Shown piece by piece: positions 52,023 through 60,977 of a stretch of 64,000 nt of DNA. A program made the translations under genes and the position numbers. Every line of letters begins with the position of its first letter. Position 1 is the stretch's first letter. This DNA is from Tersicoccus sp. Bi-70 (lineage in GTDB: Bacteria > Actinomycetota > Actinomycetes > Actinomycetales > Micrococcaceae). The notes beneath the pieces were generated by a model. The model made no database searches and was not told the origin of the DNA. It saw nothing but the letters and a program-made list of their open reading frames with translations. The DNA lies in contig NZ_MIEU01000016.1 in assembly GCF_001968825.1 (NCBI RefSeq), forward strand, positions 124,001-188,000, read 5' to 3'.

Positions 52023-53289
52023 CGGAGACGTCCAGCTCGGCGGCGGCGATCGTGGCCCGCTGCTCTTCGTTCAGGGCGCGGGACTCGAGCCACCGGTCCG
52101 GCAGGGCGGTGCGCTTGGGGCTGCCCGCCCGGCCGCGAGGCCCCTCGGCGGCGTTCCCGGGATACGGCAGCGTGAGGTCGAGTTCACCGAGCAGCTCGTC
52201 GAGCCCGGCCAGCGTCTCGACCTGGGCGAGTCGAGCGCGCAGGTCCCCACCCACGGGGTAGCCCTTGAAGTACCAGGCGACGTGCTTGCGGATGTCGCGC
52301 AGGGCCTTCGGCTCCTCGCCGTAGTTCTCCACGAGCAACTCGGCGTGCCGACGGAAGGTCGCGGCGACGACGTCGACGCCGGGACGGAAGCGACGGTCGC
52401 TGCCCTCGAACGCGGCCTGCAGGTCCCCGAACAGCCACGGCCGGCCCTGGCAGCCGCGGCCGACGACGACCCCGTCGACGCCGGTCGAGCGCACCATCCG
52501 CACGGCGTCCTCGGCGGACCAGATGTCGCCGTTCCCGAGCACCGGCACGTCCGGCAGGGCCTCGCGCAGGCGGGCGATCGCGTCCCAGTCCGCAGTGCCG
52601 GAGTAGTACTGGTTCGCGGTGCGGCCGTGCAGGGCGACGGCGGCGACACCGGCGTCACGGGCGATCCGGCCCGCCTCCAGGTACGTGAGGTGGTCCTCGT
52701 CGATGCCCTTGCGCATCTTGATGGTCAGCGGGATCCCGGCCCCGCCTCGGGCCTTGCCGGCCTCGCGGACGGCGGCGTGGAGGATCGCGGTGAACAGGTC
52801 GGTCTTCCACGGCAGCGCGGAGCCGCCGCCGCGCCGGGTGACCTTGGGCACGGGGCAGCCGAAGTTCAGGTCGATGTGGTCGGCGCGGTCCTCCTCGACG
52901 AGCATCCGCACGGCGGCGCCCACCGTGACGGGGTCCACCCCGTAGAGCTGGATGCTGCGGACGGCCTCGTCGTCGTCGTGCTTGATCAGCCGCATCGACT
53001 CGGGCGTGCGCTCGACGAGGGCCCGAGAGGTCACCATCTCGGCCACGTACAGGCCGCCGCCGTACTCGCGGCACAGGCGGCGGAACGCCGTGTTCGTGAT
53101 CCCCGCCATGGGGGCCAGCACCACCGGGGTGTCCACGGTGAGGTGGCCCAGCTGCAGGGGCAGCAGGTCGAGCTTGAGGGCGGTGGCGCCGGAGGGCGCG
53201 TCGGTCGATGAGTGCGTGCCGTCCGGCCCGCCGGGCGCGGTCAGCACGCCCGGACCGGCCACGGCAGCGTCGGTCACGGTAGCGGTCAC
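52015..53289 (-). CDS. dusB: tRNA-dihydrouridine synthase
   Basis: 424 aa flavoenzyme reducing uridines in tRNA D-loops. The FMN barrel begins VVLAPMAGITNTAFRRLCRE, the catalytic Cys is in HIDLNFGCPVPKVTRRGGGS, and FMN-phosphate motifs VLGNGDIWSAEDA and GVVVGRGCQGRPWLFGDL follow. The C-terminal helical tRNA-binding domain contains IRKHVAWYFKGYPVGGDL. The GTG start at 53289 is preferred because upstream residues are not conserved; it lies 6 nt after GACAAT. Confidence 0.95.
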   Translation of the reverse strand: MTATVTDAAVAGPGVLTAPGGPDGTHSSTDAPSGATALKLDLLPLQLGHLTVDTPVVLAPMAGITNTAFRRLCREYGGGLYVAEMVTSRALVERTPESMRLIKHDDDEAVRSIQLYGVDPVTVGAAVRMLVEEDRADHIDLNFGCPVPKVTRRGGGSALPWKTDLFTAILHAAVREAGKARGGAGIPLTIKMRKGIDEDHLTYLEAGRIARDAGVAAVALHGRTANQYYSGTADWDAIARLREALPDVPVLGNGDIWSAEDAVRMVRSTGVDGVVVGRGCQGRPWLFGDLQAAFEGSDRRFRPGVDVVAATFRRHAELLVENYGEEPKALRDIRKHVAWYFKGYPVGGDLRARLAQVETLAGLDELLGELDLTLPYPGNAAEGPRGRAGSPKRTALPDRWLESRALNEEQRATIAAAELDVSGG

Positions 53290-53423
53290 CGGTCCATTGT
53301 CCCAGAGGACGCGGTCCACACCGGACACCACCGTCACGCGGTGCATGAGTTCACAGCGGTGGACGGACAGCCCGGTGTCGTCACCCGCACGGAGGCCCGG
53401 CGACGCTGTTCGCGCCTCCTTGA

Positions 53424-53429
53424 TAGCGT
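53424..53429 (+). promoter_or_regulatory. Leaderless -10 box of the SDR gene
   Basis: TAGCGT (53424-53429) is followed after 6 nt by the ATG at 53436, with TTGA just before it. Transcription would start at the initiator codon. Confidence 0.5.
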
Positions 53430-53435
53430 CGCGCC

Positions 53436-54113
53436 ATGGACCTCCAGCTGCGTGATCGCGTCATCCTCGTCGTCGGTGCCACCGGTCTGATCGGCTCCGC
53501 CGTCGTCGACCTCCTGCGGGCCGAGGGGGCGACGGTGGTGCCCGCGTCCCGGCACATCGAGGACGGACTGACGCTCGACGCCGCGGACGACGCGTCCGTC
53601 TCCGCCGGGATCGACCGGGTGCTCGCGGACCACGGGCGGCTCGACGGGCTGGTGGTGGCCGCGGCACCCGCCGCCCAGACCCTGGATCCCGAGCGTCAGG
53701 CCGACCCGGCCCAGGTGATCGGGGCGATCGACGCGAAGGCCATGACCTTCCTGCGGGTGGCCAACGCCGTGCTGCCGACCATGACGGAGGCCGGTTTCGG
53801 CCGCATCGTCGGGGTCAGCGGACAGAACGCGCTGCTCACCGGCAACCTGACCGGGTCGGTGCGCAACGCGGCACTGATCATCGCGGCCAAGAACCTGGCC
53901 GATGCGTGCGCCGGCACCGGGGTGGCCGTCACGACCGTCAACCCCGGCACGGTCGACGTCGAACCCGCCACCGAGGTCGCCCCCGGCCGGGGCGGCGAGT
54001 CGAGCCCCGCGCAGATCGCCGACCTGATCGCCTTCCTCCTCTCGCCCCGCTCGGCGGTCTCGGGTGAGGCCATCGCCGTCGGGCACCGCGTCCGTGGGAT
54101 GACGTCCCTGTAG
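53436..54113 (+). CDS. Degenerate SDR-family protein
   Basis: 225 aa Rossmann protein with an intact N-terminal loop, VILVVGATGLIGSAVVDLLR. The active-site Tyr-x3-Lys is replaced: the expected YSASKAAL region reads GSVRNAALIIAAKNLAD, so both Tyr and Lys are missing. SGQNALLTGN precedes it. The C-terminus AVSGEAIAVGHRV matches classical SDRs. Such RN-type SDRs exist in actinobacteria; redox catalysis is doubtful. A single-gene unit. Confidence 0.82.
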   Translation: MDLQLRDRVILVVGATGLIGSAVVDLLRAEGATVVPASRHIEDGLTLDAADDASVSAGIDRVLADHGRLDGLVVAAAPAAQTLDPERQADPAQVIGAIDAKAMTFLRVANAVLPTMTEAGFGRIVGVSGQNALLTGNLTGSVRNAALIIAAKNLADACAGTGVAVTTVNPGTVDVEPATEVAPGRGGESSPAQIADLIAFLLSPRSAVSGEAIAVGHRVRGMTSL

Positions 54114-54208
54114 CGATGGGTCCGGGCCGTCACGGGCCGTCACCTCCCGGGCCCCCTCTCCTCCCGCGGTCCGGCGAGCGCGACCAGCGTTCGGTCAGCG
54201 GTGGGCGC

Positions 54209-54214
54209 TAGCGT
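54209..54214 (+). promoter_or_regulatory. -10 box of the CPBP protease gene
   Basis: TAGCGT at 54209-54214 gives a leader of about 77 nt to the ATG at 54298. No -35 is convincing. Confidence 0.35.
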
Positions 54215-54297
54215 GAGGGTGCGGGCGACGCCCGCCACGGCCGCGGCCATTCCGGCCCGCCGCCGCGTCCTGATCGCATGAAGGGTATGAACCGCCG

Positions 54298-55380
54298 ATG
54301 ACCCGACCGGGACCGCCCGTCCCCGTGCCGCCGTGGCGTCCGGGAGGGATCGCGCCGGTACCGCAGGCTCCTCCGCCCGGACCGGAGTCCCGCCCGCTGC
54401 GCGGTCGGCCCGGTGAGCACCTGCCGGCGTCGCTGCGCTGGGCGAATCCGGCTCAGCTGACCCCCACGCATCCGCTGCGACCGCGGTGGTCGATCATCGA
54501 CGTCGTGCTCGCGGCCGCCGCCTTCGTCGTCCTGCCGATCGCGGTGGGCCTGGTCCTCGGTCCCGTGATCGCCCGGTTGGTGGGCCGCACCGCACTCGAC
54601 GAGGGCGCCGGCGTCTTCATCTCCCTGGTGCTGACGTGGGCCGTCCTGCTCGGCGCTGCCCTCATCAGTTCCCGGACCCGCGGGTTCGGCAGTCTGGCGA
54701 AGGACTTCGGGCTGCGGTTCCGGTGGGTGGACCTGCTGATCGGGTTGCTCGCCTCGGTGGGCCTGCGGCTGGTCAGCATCGTGGTCGCCGTCGTCGTCGT
54801 GCTGCTCACCGGGGCCACCGCGCCGCTGCAGAGCAACGGCGACCTCTTCCTCGCCGGCAGCTCGACGTTCTGGCTGGTGATCAATGCCGGCATCGGCGCC
54901 ACCCTGATCTCTCCGCTGCTCGAGGAGCTGTTCTTCCGGGGACTGCTGTTGCGCGCCGTGCAGAACCAGGCGTGGCTCGGCCGCTGGCGGCGTCAGCCCG
55001 CGCTGTCCCCGGGCGTCTCCTCAGGCGGTGCCCCGGGTGTCTCCTCAGGCGGCGCCCCGGCCGGCTCTCCGGCCGCCGCCCGCGCGGAGCGTTCCCGCGC
55101 CCGGGTGCGCCCGGCGACGGCGAAGCGCCCGCTGGTGCGCGCGTCGGTCATCGCGGCCCTGGTCAGTGCGTTCCTCTTCGGGTGCGCGCACCTGGGCCAG
55201 CTCGACGATCCCCGGTCCGTGGTGATCCAGTTCGCGTCCATCTTCGTCATCGGGATCGCCAACGCGGGGCTGACGCTGTGGTTCGGCCGGCTCGGGCCCG
55301 CCGTGCTCACGCACATGTGGTTCAACGGCACGTCGATCCTGCTCGCGCTGCTGCTGCAGGGCGCCGGCTTCGGCACCTGA
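54298..55380 (+). CDS. CPBP-family intramembrane protease
   Basis: 360 aa. A proline-rich cytoplasmic N-terminus of about 60 residues is followed by about seven membrane helices. The glutamic-protease motifs are LLEELFFRGLLLR (EExxxR), LFGCAHLGQLDD (His) and LTHMWFNGTSILL (His...N). Between the first two lies an insert with a 24-bp direct repeat (units 55007-55030 and 55031-55054; PGVSSGGA twice). CPBP proteins process membrane proteins or signal peptides; the substrate is unknown. Confidence 0.87.
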   Translation: MTRPGPPVPVPPWRPGGIAPVPQAPPPGPESRPLRGRPGEHLPASLRWANPAQLTPTHPLRPRWSIIDVVLAAAAFVVLPIAVGLVLGPVIARLVGRTALDEGAGVFISLVLTWAVLLGAALISSRTRGFGSLAKDFGLRFRWVDLLIGLLASVGLRLVSIVVAVVVVLLTGATAPLQSNGDLFLAGSSTFWLVINAGIGATLISPLLEELFFRGLLLRAVQNQAWLGRWRRQPALSPGVSSGGAPGVSSGGAPAGSPAAARAERSRARVRPATAKRPLVRASVIAALVSAFLFGCAHLGQLDDPRSVVIQFASIFVIGIANAGLTLWFGRLGPAVLTHMWFNGTSILLALLLQGAGFGT

Positions 55381-55396
55381 CCCTCGGCGGGCCGTC

Positions 55397-56293
55397 TCAC
55401 TCCCCCGTGATGCCGGCGGCCGTCCGCGCGAGGGCCTCCCGGACCGCGACGACGGCCGGCCGCTCCGCGCCGGACGCGCGCACCGCGGTGAAGACGGTGC
55501 GCCGCGGGTCACCGGGAAGGCGGATCAGCCGCACCGTCCGCTCCCGGCCGGCCCACACCAGGTCCGGGATCAGCCCGACGGCGTTGCCGGACTCGACGAG
55601 ACGGATCTGCGCCTGCAGGTCCGCGGTCTCGAAGCGCACGTCCGGGTCGAAGCCGGCCACCCGGCAGGTCTGCTCGCCCCAGTGCCGGCACGCCGCCCCG
55701 GCCGGTTCCATCACCCACGGCACGTCGGCCGTGTCCATCAGGCCGTTCACCGTCTCCCAGTGCCGGGGCACCGCCAGCAGGATCGCGTCCGCCATCAGTT
55801 CCCGCCACACCAGCCCCGGGTACCTCGCGGTCGCGTGCCCCGGGTACTGTTCGGCGATCACGACGTCGAAGTCCCCCGCCCACGTCTCGTGCAGCGCCGA
55901 CTCCGGCTCGTGCTGGACCATCTCGACCCGCACCTGCGGGAAGCGGTCCGCCAGGGCGCGCAGCGTCTCGGGCATCAGGGCCAGCGCGGCGGACTGGAAC
56001 ACCGCCACCCGCACCGTCCCGGAGACCTCCGTGCGTGAGGCGGCGAGCGCGGACTCGGCCCGCTCCATCGTCGCGATCAGCTCGTCCGCGTAACCCACGA
56101 GCTCCTCGGCCTGCGCGGTGAGCACCACCCGGCGGCCCACCCGGCGCAGCAGCGGGACCCCGGCCTCCTTCTCCAGCAGCGCGAGCTGCTGCGACACCGA
56201 GGACGGGCTGTAGCTCTCCGCCGCGGCGACGGCGGCGATGGTCCCGCGGATCCGCAGCTCACGCAGCAGCCGCAGCCGTTTGAGATCCAGCAC
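55397..56293 (-). CDS. LysR-family transcriptional regulator
   Basis: 298 aa. The winged helix-turn-helix (residues 1-60) contains RLLRELRIRGTIAAVAAAES and SYSPSSVSQQLALLEKEAGV. The effector domain has VRVAVFQSAALALMPETLRA. It is divergent from putA and therefore probably controls proline use, though another target cannot be excluded. The GTG start at 56293 is the conserved LDLKRLRLL start; the further upstream TTG is less likely. Confidence 0.88.
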   Translation of the reverse strand: MLDLKRLRLLRELRIRGTIAAVAAAESYSPSSVSQQLALLEKEAGVPLLRRVGRRVVLTAQAEELVGYADELIATMERAESALAASRTEVSGTVRVAVFQSAALALMPETLRALADRFPQVRVEMVQHEPESALHETWAGDFDVVIAEQYPGHATARYPGLVWRELMADAILLAVPRHWETVNGLMDTADVPWVMEPAGAACRHWGEQTCRVAGFDPDVRFETADLQAQIRLVESGNAVGLIPDLVWAGRERTVRLIRLPGDPRRTVFTAVRASGAERPAVVAVREALARTAAGITGE

Positions 56294-56369
56294 GGTGAGG
56301 CCCCATTCGTCGGAAACAGTGAAGGACAACCTTCGTCAATCATCGCTGTTCCCGAACGAAGCGCGCTCC

Positions 56370-56375
56370 CATACT
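56370..56375 (+). promoter_or_regulatory. Putative putA promoter
   Basis: CATACT (56370-56375) is a likely -10 box 37 nt before putA; TGTTCC lies 17 nt upstream. The 119-nt gap shared with the LysR gene also holds CTTCGTC...GAACGAAG inverted half-sites (56331-56361) suitable for a LysR-type regulator. Confidence 0.4.
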
Positions 56376-56412
56376 GGTGCCAAGCCCCGGAACGCCGAAG
56401 GAAGGCCCACGC

Positions 56413-59400
56413 ATGACCAGCACCACCGAGACCCGACCGACCCCGCCGGCCCCGGACGACCCGCGCGAGCTGGCCGGGGACGCCGTCGCCCTCGTCCGCC
56501 AGTGGCTCGCCGAGGCTGCCGCCATCCCGGTCGACGCCTCGGCGAAGAACCTCGCCGGCGTGCTCCGCGACCCGGGCGGCCTGCCGTTCACGGTCGGTTT
56601 CGTGGACGGGGTCATCCGGCCCGAGGACGACGGGGTCGCCGCCCGCAAGCTCGCCGAGATCGCCGCGGACGTGCCCGCCTTCCTGCCCTGGTATCTGAAG
56701 ACGGCCGTCCGCGCCGGCGGTGCGCTCGGCCCCGTGGCCCCCGGCGTCGTCATCCCCGCCGCCCGCGCCGCGCTGCGCCGGATGGTCGGGCACCTGCTCG
56801 TCGACGCGACCGAGAGCAGGCTCGGGCCGGCGCTGGAGCGGATCGCCGCGGGCGGCAACCGGCTGAACATCAACCTGCTCGGCGAGGCCGTGCTCGGCAC
56901 CGCCGAGGCCGGCCGCCGGCTCGAGGGCACGGCGAAGCTGCTGGCCCGCGACGACGTCGACTACGTCTCCATCAAGGTCTCCTCGACCGTCTCCCCCACC
57001 CCGCTGTGGGCGTTCGACGAGGCCGTCGCCGACATCGTCGGCAGGCTGACCCCCCTGTACCGGCAGGCGGCGGGCGCGGCGGCGCGGAAGTTCATCAACC
57101 TGGACATGGAGGAGTACAAGGACCTGCGGCTGACCGTCGCCGTCTTCCGTGCCATCCTCGATCAGCCGGAGTTCGCGAGCCTGACCGCGGGCATCGTCAT
57201 CCAGGCGTACCTGCCCGATGCGATCGCCACGATCGACGAGCTCACCGACTGGGCGAAGCAGCGGGTGGCCGCCGGGGGCGCGCCGATCAAGATCCGCGTC
57301 GTCAAGGGCGCCAACCTGCCGATGGAGCACGTCGAGGCGGACCTGCACGACTGGCCGGCCGCCACCTGGCCCACCAAGCAGGCCACCGACGCCAACTACA
57401 AGGCGATCCTCGTCCGGGCGCTCACCCCGGAGAACCTGGCGGCGGTGCGGATCGGCGTCGCGGGGCACAACCTGTTCGACGTCGCCTTCGCCTGGCTGCT
57501 CGCCAGCGCCCGCGGGGTGCAGGACGGCATCGACGTCGAGATGCTGCTCGGGATGGCGCAGGCACAGGCCACCGCCGTCCGTCGCACCGTCGGGCAGCTG
57601 CTGCTCTACACGCCGGTGGTGCACCCGGACGAGTTCGACGTCGCCATCGCCTACCTGGTGCGCCGGCTGGAGGAGGGTGCCAGCCCGGACAACTTCATGT
57701 CCGCCGTCACCGACCTGGCCGACGAGCCGGCCCTCTTGGAGCGCGAGCAGGCCCGGTTCCTCGCCTTCCTGGATGACATGGCCGCGCTCGACGGCGTCGT
57801 CCCGGCGCCCGCCCGCACGCAGGACCGCGCCACCGAACGGCCGCTCGAGGCGCCCCTGCCGGATCGGTTCGCCAACACGGCGGACACGGACGCGTCCCTG
57901 CCGGCCAACCGGGACTGGGGCCGGCTGGTGCTGGAGCGCGCCCGCGACTCCCGCGCCGGTGTCGACCTGCTCGAGGCGTCCCGGATCGAGGACGCCGGCG
58001 AGCTGGACGCCGTGCTGCGGTCCGCCGCCGAGGCCGGCGCCGCGTGGGGTGCCCGCAGCGGTGCCGAGCGGGCCGGGATCCTGCACCGGGCCGGGCAGAT
58101 GCTGGCCGCCCGCCGGTTCGACCTGATCGAGGTGATGGCCGCCGAGGCCGGCAAGACCATCGACCAGGCCGACCCCGAGGTCAGCGAGGCCACCGACTTC
58201 GCCCACTACTACGCGGAGCAGGCCCGGGGCCTCGACGCCGTCGACGGCGCCACCTTCGCGCCCGCCCGGCTGACGCTCGTCACCCCGCCGTGGAACTTCC
58301 CCGTCGCGATTCCCGCCGGGTCCACGCTCGCCGCGCTCGCCGCCGGCAGCGCCGTCGTGCTCAAGCCCGCCGGACCCGCGTCCCGCTGCGGCGCCGTCCT
58401 CGCCCAGGCACTGTGGGACGCCGGGGTGCCCCGGGAGGTGCTGCGCTTCATGCAGGTCGGCGAGGAGGAACTCGGTCGGGAGCTGGTGGCCCACGCGTCT
58501 GTGGACCGGGTCATCCTCACCGGGTCCTACGAGACGGCGGAACTGTTCCGCTCGTTCCGGCCGGACCTGCCGCTGCTCGCCGAGACCAGCGGCAAGAACG
58601 CCATCGTCGTCACCGGCAGCGCGGACCTGGATCTGGCGGTGCGGGACGTCATCGCGTCGGCCTTCGGGCATGCCGGGCAGAAGTGCTCCGCCGCGTCGCT
58701 CGTCATCCTGGTCGGGCCGGTCCGCCGGTCGGCGCGCTTCCTGCGTCAGCTCGAGGACGGCGTCCGCTCCCTGATGGTCGGCTGGCCGCAGGACCCGCGG
58801 ACCCAGATGGGTCCGATCATCGAACCGGCCGCCGGCAAGCTCGCGCACGCGCTGACCACCCTGGAGCGCGGCGAGCACTGGCTCGTCCAGCCGCGGCAGC
58901 TCGACGAGGACGGGCGGCTGTGGTCCCCCGGCGTGCGGATGAACGTCAAGGCCGGCTCCCCGTTCCACCAGACCGAGTACTTCGGCCCGGTGCTCGGCGT
59001 GATGACGGCGGACACGCTCTCCGAGGCGCTCGAGCTGCAGAACGGCGTTGCCTACGGGCTGACCGCCGGCCTGCACTCCCTCGACCCGGAGGAGATCGGC
59101 CACTGGCTCGAGCACGTCGAGGCGGGCAACGTGTACGTCAACCGCGGCATCACCGGCGCCATCGTGAGGCGCCAGCCCTTCGGCGGGTGGAAGCGCTCGG
59201 CCGTGGGACCGGGCACCAAGGCCGGTGGGCCCAGCTACCTGATGGGCCTCGGCGCGTGGCGGCGGAGCGAGGCGACCGCGTCGCCGGCGGGCGTGCTGCT
59301 GCCCGCGGTCACGGCGCTCGTGGCGGCGGCGGCCCGGTCGGGTTCGTCTGCCGGCTTCCTCGACCGCTCCGTCGCCTCCGACCAGGTGGCGTGGGAGCGC

Positions 59401-59883
59401 GAGTTCGGGCTCGCCCGCGACGTCTCCGGCCTGCACGCCGAGCGGAACATCCTGCGCTACCTGCCCGTTCCGGTGCGGGTGCGGCTCGCCGCGGGCGGCG
59501 ACGTCGCCGACCTGATCCGGGTGGCGGCTGCCGGTCTGCGCGCCGGGTCCCGCGTCAGTATCTCCTCGCCGGAACTCCTGCCGGAGCCGATCCGCACCGT
59601 GCTCGCCTCGGCTCACGTCGACGCCGTCGTCGAGTCGGACGCCCAGTTCGCTCGCCGCGCCGCGGACCTGCCCGGCGGCCGGATCCGGCTGATCGGGGCG
59701 GCGGGCCCGGCGCTCGACGCCCTGATGGCCGCCGTCGGACCCCGTCCGGACATCGCCGTGTACGCGGGCGAGGTCACCGAGGCCGGCCGGGTGGAGCTGC
59801 TGCCGTTCCTGCACGAGCAGGCGGTCAGCATCACCGCCCACCGGTTCGGCACGCCGGACCACCTGACGGACCGACTGATCTGA
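56413..59883 (+). CDS. putA: Bifunctional proline dehydrogenase / P5C dehydrogenase
   Basis: 1156 aa. The FAD-dependent PRODH domain (about residues 20-470) has FINLDMEEYKDLRLTVAVF, VIQAYLPDAIATIDELTDW, KIRVVKGANLPMEHVEADL and RIGVAGHNLFDVAFAWLLA. The ALDH domain (about 500-960) has VLKPAGPASRCGAVLAQ, LLAETSGKNAIVV (Glu) and AFGHAGQKCSAASLVILVG with the catalytic Cys. A C-terminal ALDH-like domain follows. It oxidises proline to glutamate with substrate channelling. ATG 56413 follows GAAGGAAGG. No N-terminal DNA-binding domain is present, so regulation must be external. Confidence 0.96.
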   Translation: MTSTTETRPTPPAPDDPRELAGDAVALVRQWLAEAAAIPVDASAKNLAGVLRDPGGLPFTVGFVDGVIRPEDDGVAARKLAEIAADVPAFLPWYLKTAVRAGGALGPVAPGVVIPAARAALRRMVGHLLVDATESRLGPALERIAAGGNRLNINLLGEAVLGTAEAGRRLEGTAKLLARDDVDYVSIKVSSTVSPTPLWAFDEAVADIVGRLTPLYRQAAGAAARKFINLDMEEYKDLRLTVAVFRAILDQPEFASLTAGIVIQAYLPDAIATIDELTDWAKQRVAAGGAPIKIRVVKGANLPMEHVEADLHDWPAATWPTKQATDANYKAILVRALTPENLAAVRIGVAGHNLFDVAFAWLLASARGVQDGIDVEMLLGMAQAQATAVRRTVGQLLLYTPVVHPDEFDVAIAYLVRRLEEGASPDNFMSAVTDLADEPALLEREQARFLAFLDDMAALDGVVPAPARTQDRATERPLEAPLPDRFANTADTDASLPANRDWGRLVLERARDSRAGVDLLEASRIEDAGELDAVLRSAAEAGAAWGARSGAERAGILHRAGQMLAARRFDLIEVMAAEAGKTIDQADPEVSEATDFAHYYAEQARGLDAVDGATFAPARLTLVTPPWNFPVAIPAGSTLAALAAGSAVVLKPAGPASRCGAVLAQALWDAGVPREVLRFMQVGEEELGRELVAHASVDRVILTGSYETAELFRSFRPDLPLLAETSGKNAIVVTGSADLDLAVRDVIASAFGHAGQKCSAASLVILVGPVRRSARFLRQLEDGVRSLMVGWPQDPRTQMGPIIEPAAGKLAHALTTLERGEHWLVQPRQLDEDGRLWSPGVRMNVKAGSPFHQTEYFGPVLGVMTADTLSEALELQNGVAYGLTAGLHSLDPEEIGHWLEHVEAGNVYVNRGITGAIVRRQPFGGWKRSAVGPGTKAGGPSYLMGLGAWRRSEATASPAGVLLPAVTALVAAAARSGSSAGFLDRSVASDQVAWEREFGLARDVSGLHAERNILRYLPVPVRVRLAAGGDVADLIRVAAAGLRAGSRVSISSPELLPEPIRTVLASAHVDAVVESDAQFARRAADLPGGRIRLIGAAGPALDALMAAVGPRPDIAVYAGEVTEAGRVELLPFLHEQAVSITAHRFGTPDHLTDRLI

Positions 59884-59903
59884 CGCCCCTCCCCGGCTCC
59901 TTC

Positions 59904-59976
59904 CGCCAGCTCGTCAAGAGATGTTCCATCCGGCCCTGAAAAGGCTCCGGATACGACACCTATTGACGAGCCGGCG
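59904..59976. repeat. 73-bp palindromic intergenic element, copy 3
   Basis: Runs from CGCCAGCTCG to CGAGCCGGCG. The left arm continues TCAAGAGATGTTCCATCC, the right arm complement TCAATAGGTGTCGTATCC. The centre, ATCCGG to CCGGAT with CCT/AGG inside, folds on, so almost the whole element is one hairpin. It begins 21 nt after the putA stop. Confidence 0.85.
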
Positions 59977-59999
59977 ACAGGGGTGAGAGGAAGGACGTC

Positions 60000-60842
60000 A
60001 TGACGACGACGCTCACCATCACCGGGTCCACGGGCGAGGTGGGCGGCCGGGTCGCTCGCTCGCTGTCCGCCGACGGCATCGCCCCGCGACTGGTGGTCCG
60101 GGACGCGTCTCGGGCGCCCGAGCTGCCCGGCGCCGACGTCCGGGTGGCCGAGTACGCCGATCAGGACGCCGCCGTCGAGGCGCTGCACGGCACCGACGTG
60201 CTGTTCATGGTCTCCGCCGGGGAGAGCGCGGACCGGGTCGAACAGCACCGCTGCTTCATCGAGGCGGCCGTGCGCGCCAACGTCGAGCACATCGTCTACA
60301 CGTCGTTCGCGGCCGCCGCGGACGACGCCACCTTCACCCTCGGCCGGGACCACTGGGCCACCGAGGAGATCCTGCGGGAGTCGGGCCTGGCGTTCACGTT
60401 CCTGCGGGACAGCTTCTACCTCGACATGTTCGAGCTCTTCGCCGGCGACGACCGGGTGATCCGCGGGCCCGCCGCCGACGGCCGGGTGGCCGCCGTGGCC
60501 CGCGCCGACGTCGCCCGCGTCGCCGTCGCCGTGCTGCAGGACGCCGTCGCCCACCGGAACATCACCTACACGCTCACCGGGCCACAGGCGCTGACGCTCG
60601 AGGAGATCGCGGCGACCCTCACCGAGGTCCGCGGCGAGCCGTTCCGGTACGTCGATGAGACGCTGGCGGAAGCGCACGCGTCCCGCGCCGTCTGGGGAGC
60701 GCCGGACTGGCAGGTGGAGGCCTGGATCTCCACCTACACGTCGATCGCCTCGGGCGTGCTCGCCCCGGTGACCGACGACGTCGAACGCGTCACCGGCACC
60801 ACCCCGCTGACCCTCGAGCAGCTGCTCCGCACCGGCGCCTGA
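60000..60842 (+). CDS. NmrA-like NAD(P)-binding protein
   Basis: 280 aa atypical SDR. The N-terminal loop is LTITGSTGEVGGRVARSLSA, followed by NVEHIVYTSFAAAADDATF and RDHWATEEILRESGLAFTFL. QOR2/azoreductase-type NmrA proteins have this layout and act as NADPH-quinone reductases or redox sensors. GAGAGGAAGG precedes the ATG. It lies between palindromic elements 3 and 5. Confidence 0.86.
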   Translation: MTTTLTITGSTGEVGGRVARSLSADGIAPRLVVRDASRAPELPGADVRVAEYADQDAAVEALHGTDVLFMVSAGESADRVEQHRCFIEAAVRANVEHIVYTSFAAAADDATFTLGRDHWATEEILRESGLAFTFLRDSFYLDMFELFAGDDRVIRGPAADGRVAAVARADVARVAVAVLQDAVAHRNITYTLTGPQALTLEEIAATLTEVRGEPFRYVDETLAEAHASRAVWGAPDWQVEAWISTYTSIASGVLAPVTDDVERVTGTTPLTLEQLLRTGA

Positions 60843-60857
60843 CCACGCTGCGCCCGG

Positions 60858-60930
60858 CGCCAGCTCGCGGACTTTCGCCTCATCGACGGGCGGATCGGGC
60901 TCGGGTGCTGCACAAGTCCGCGAGCTGGCG
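60858..60930. repeat. 73-bp palindromic element, variant subtype, copy 5
   Basis: Same ends and exactly the same length as the other copies, but the arms differ after the first ten bases: CGCGGACTT on the left and its complement on the right. The outer 17 bp are perfectly paired. It lies 16 nt after the NmrA-like stop and upstream of the next gene. Confidence 0.82.
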
Positions 60931-60977
60931 GAGTGGGGCCGGGGAATGGGCGACGCCGGGGCGTGGTTGCCGCCACC

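Noticed and set aside
56077-59862. Very long open frame on the minus strand opposite putA
   Set aside because: Composition is Gly/Arg/Val-rich with no recognisable motif, and the plus strand encodes an unmistakable PutA. Long antisense frames are a by-product of very high GC at third positions.
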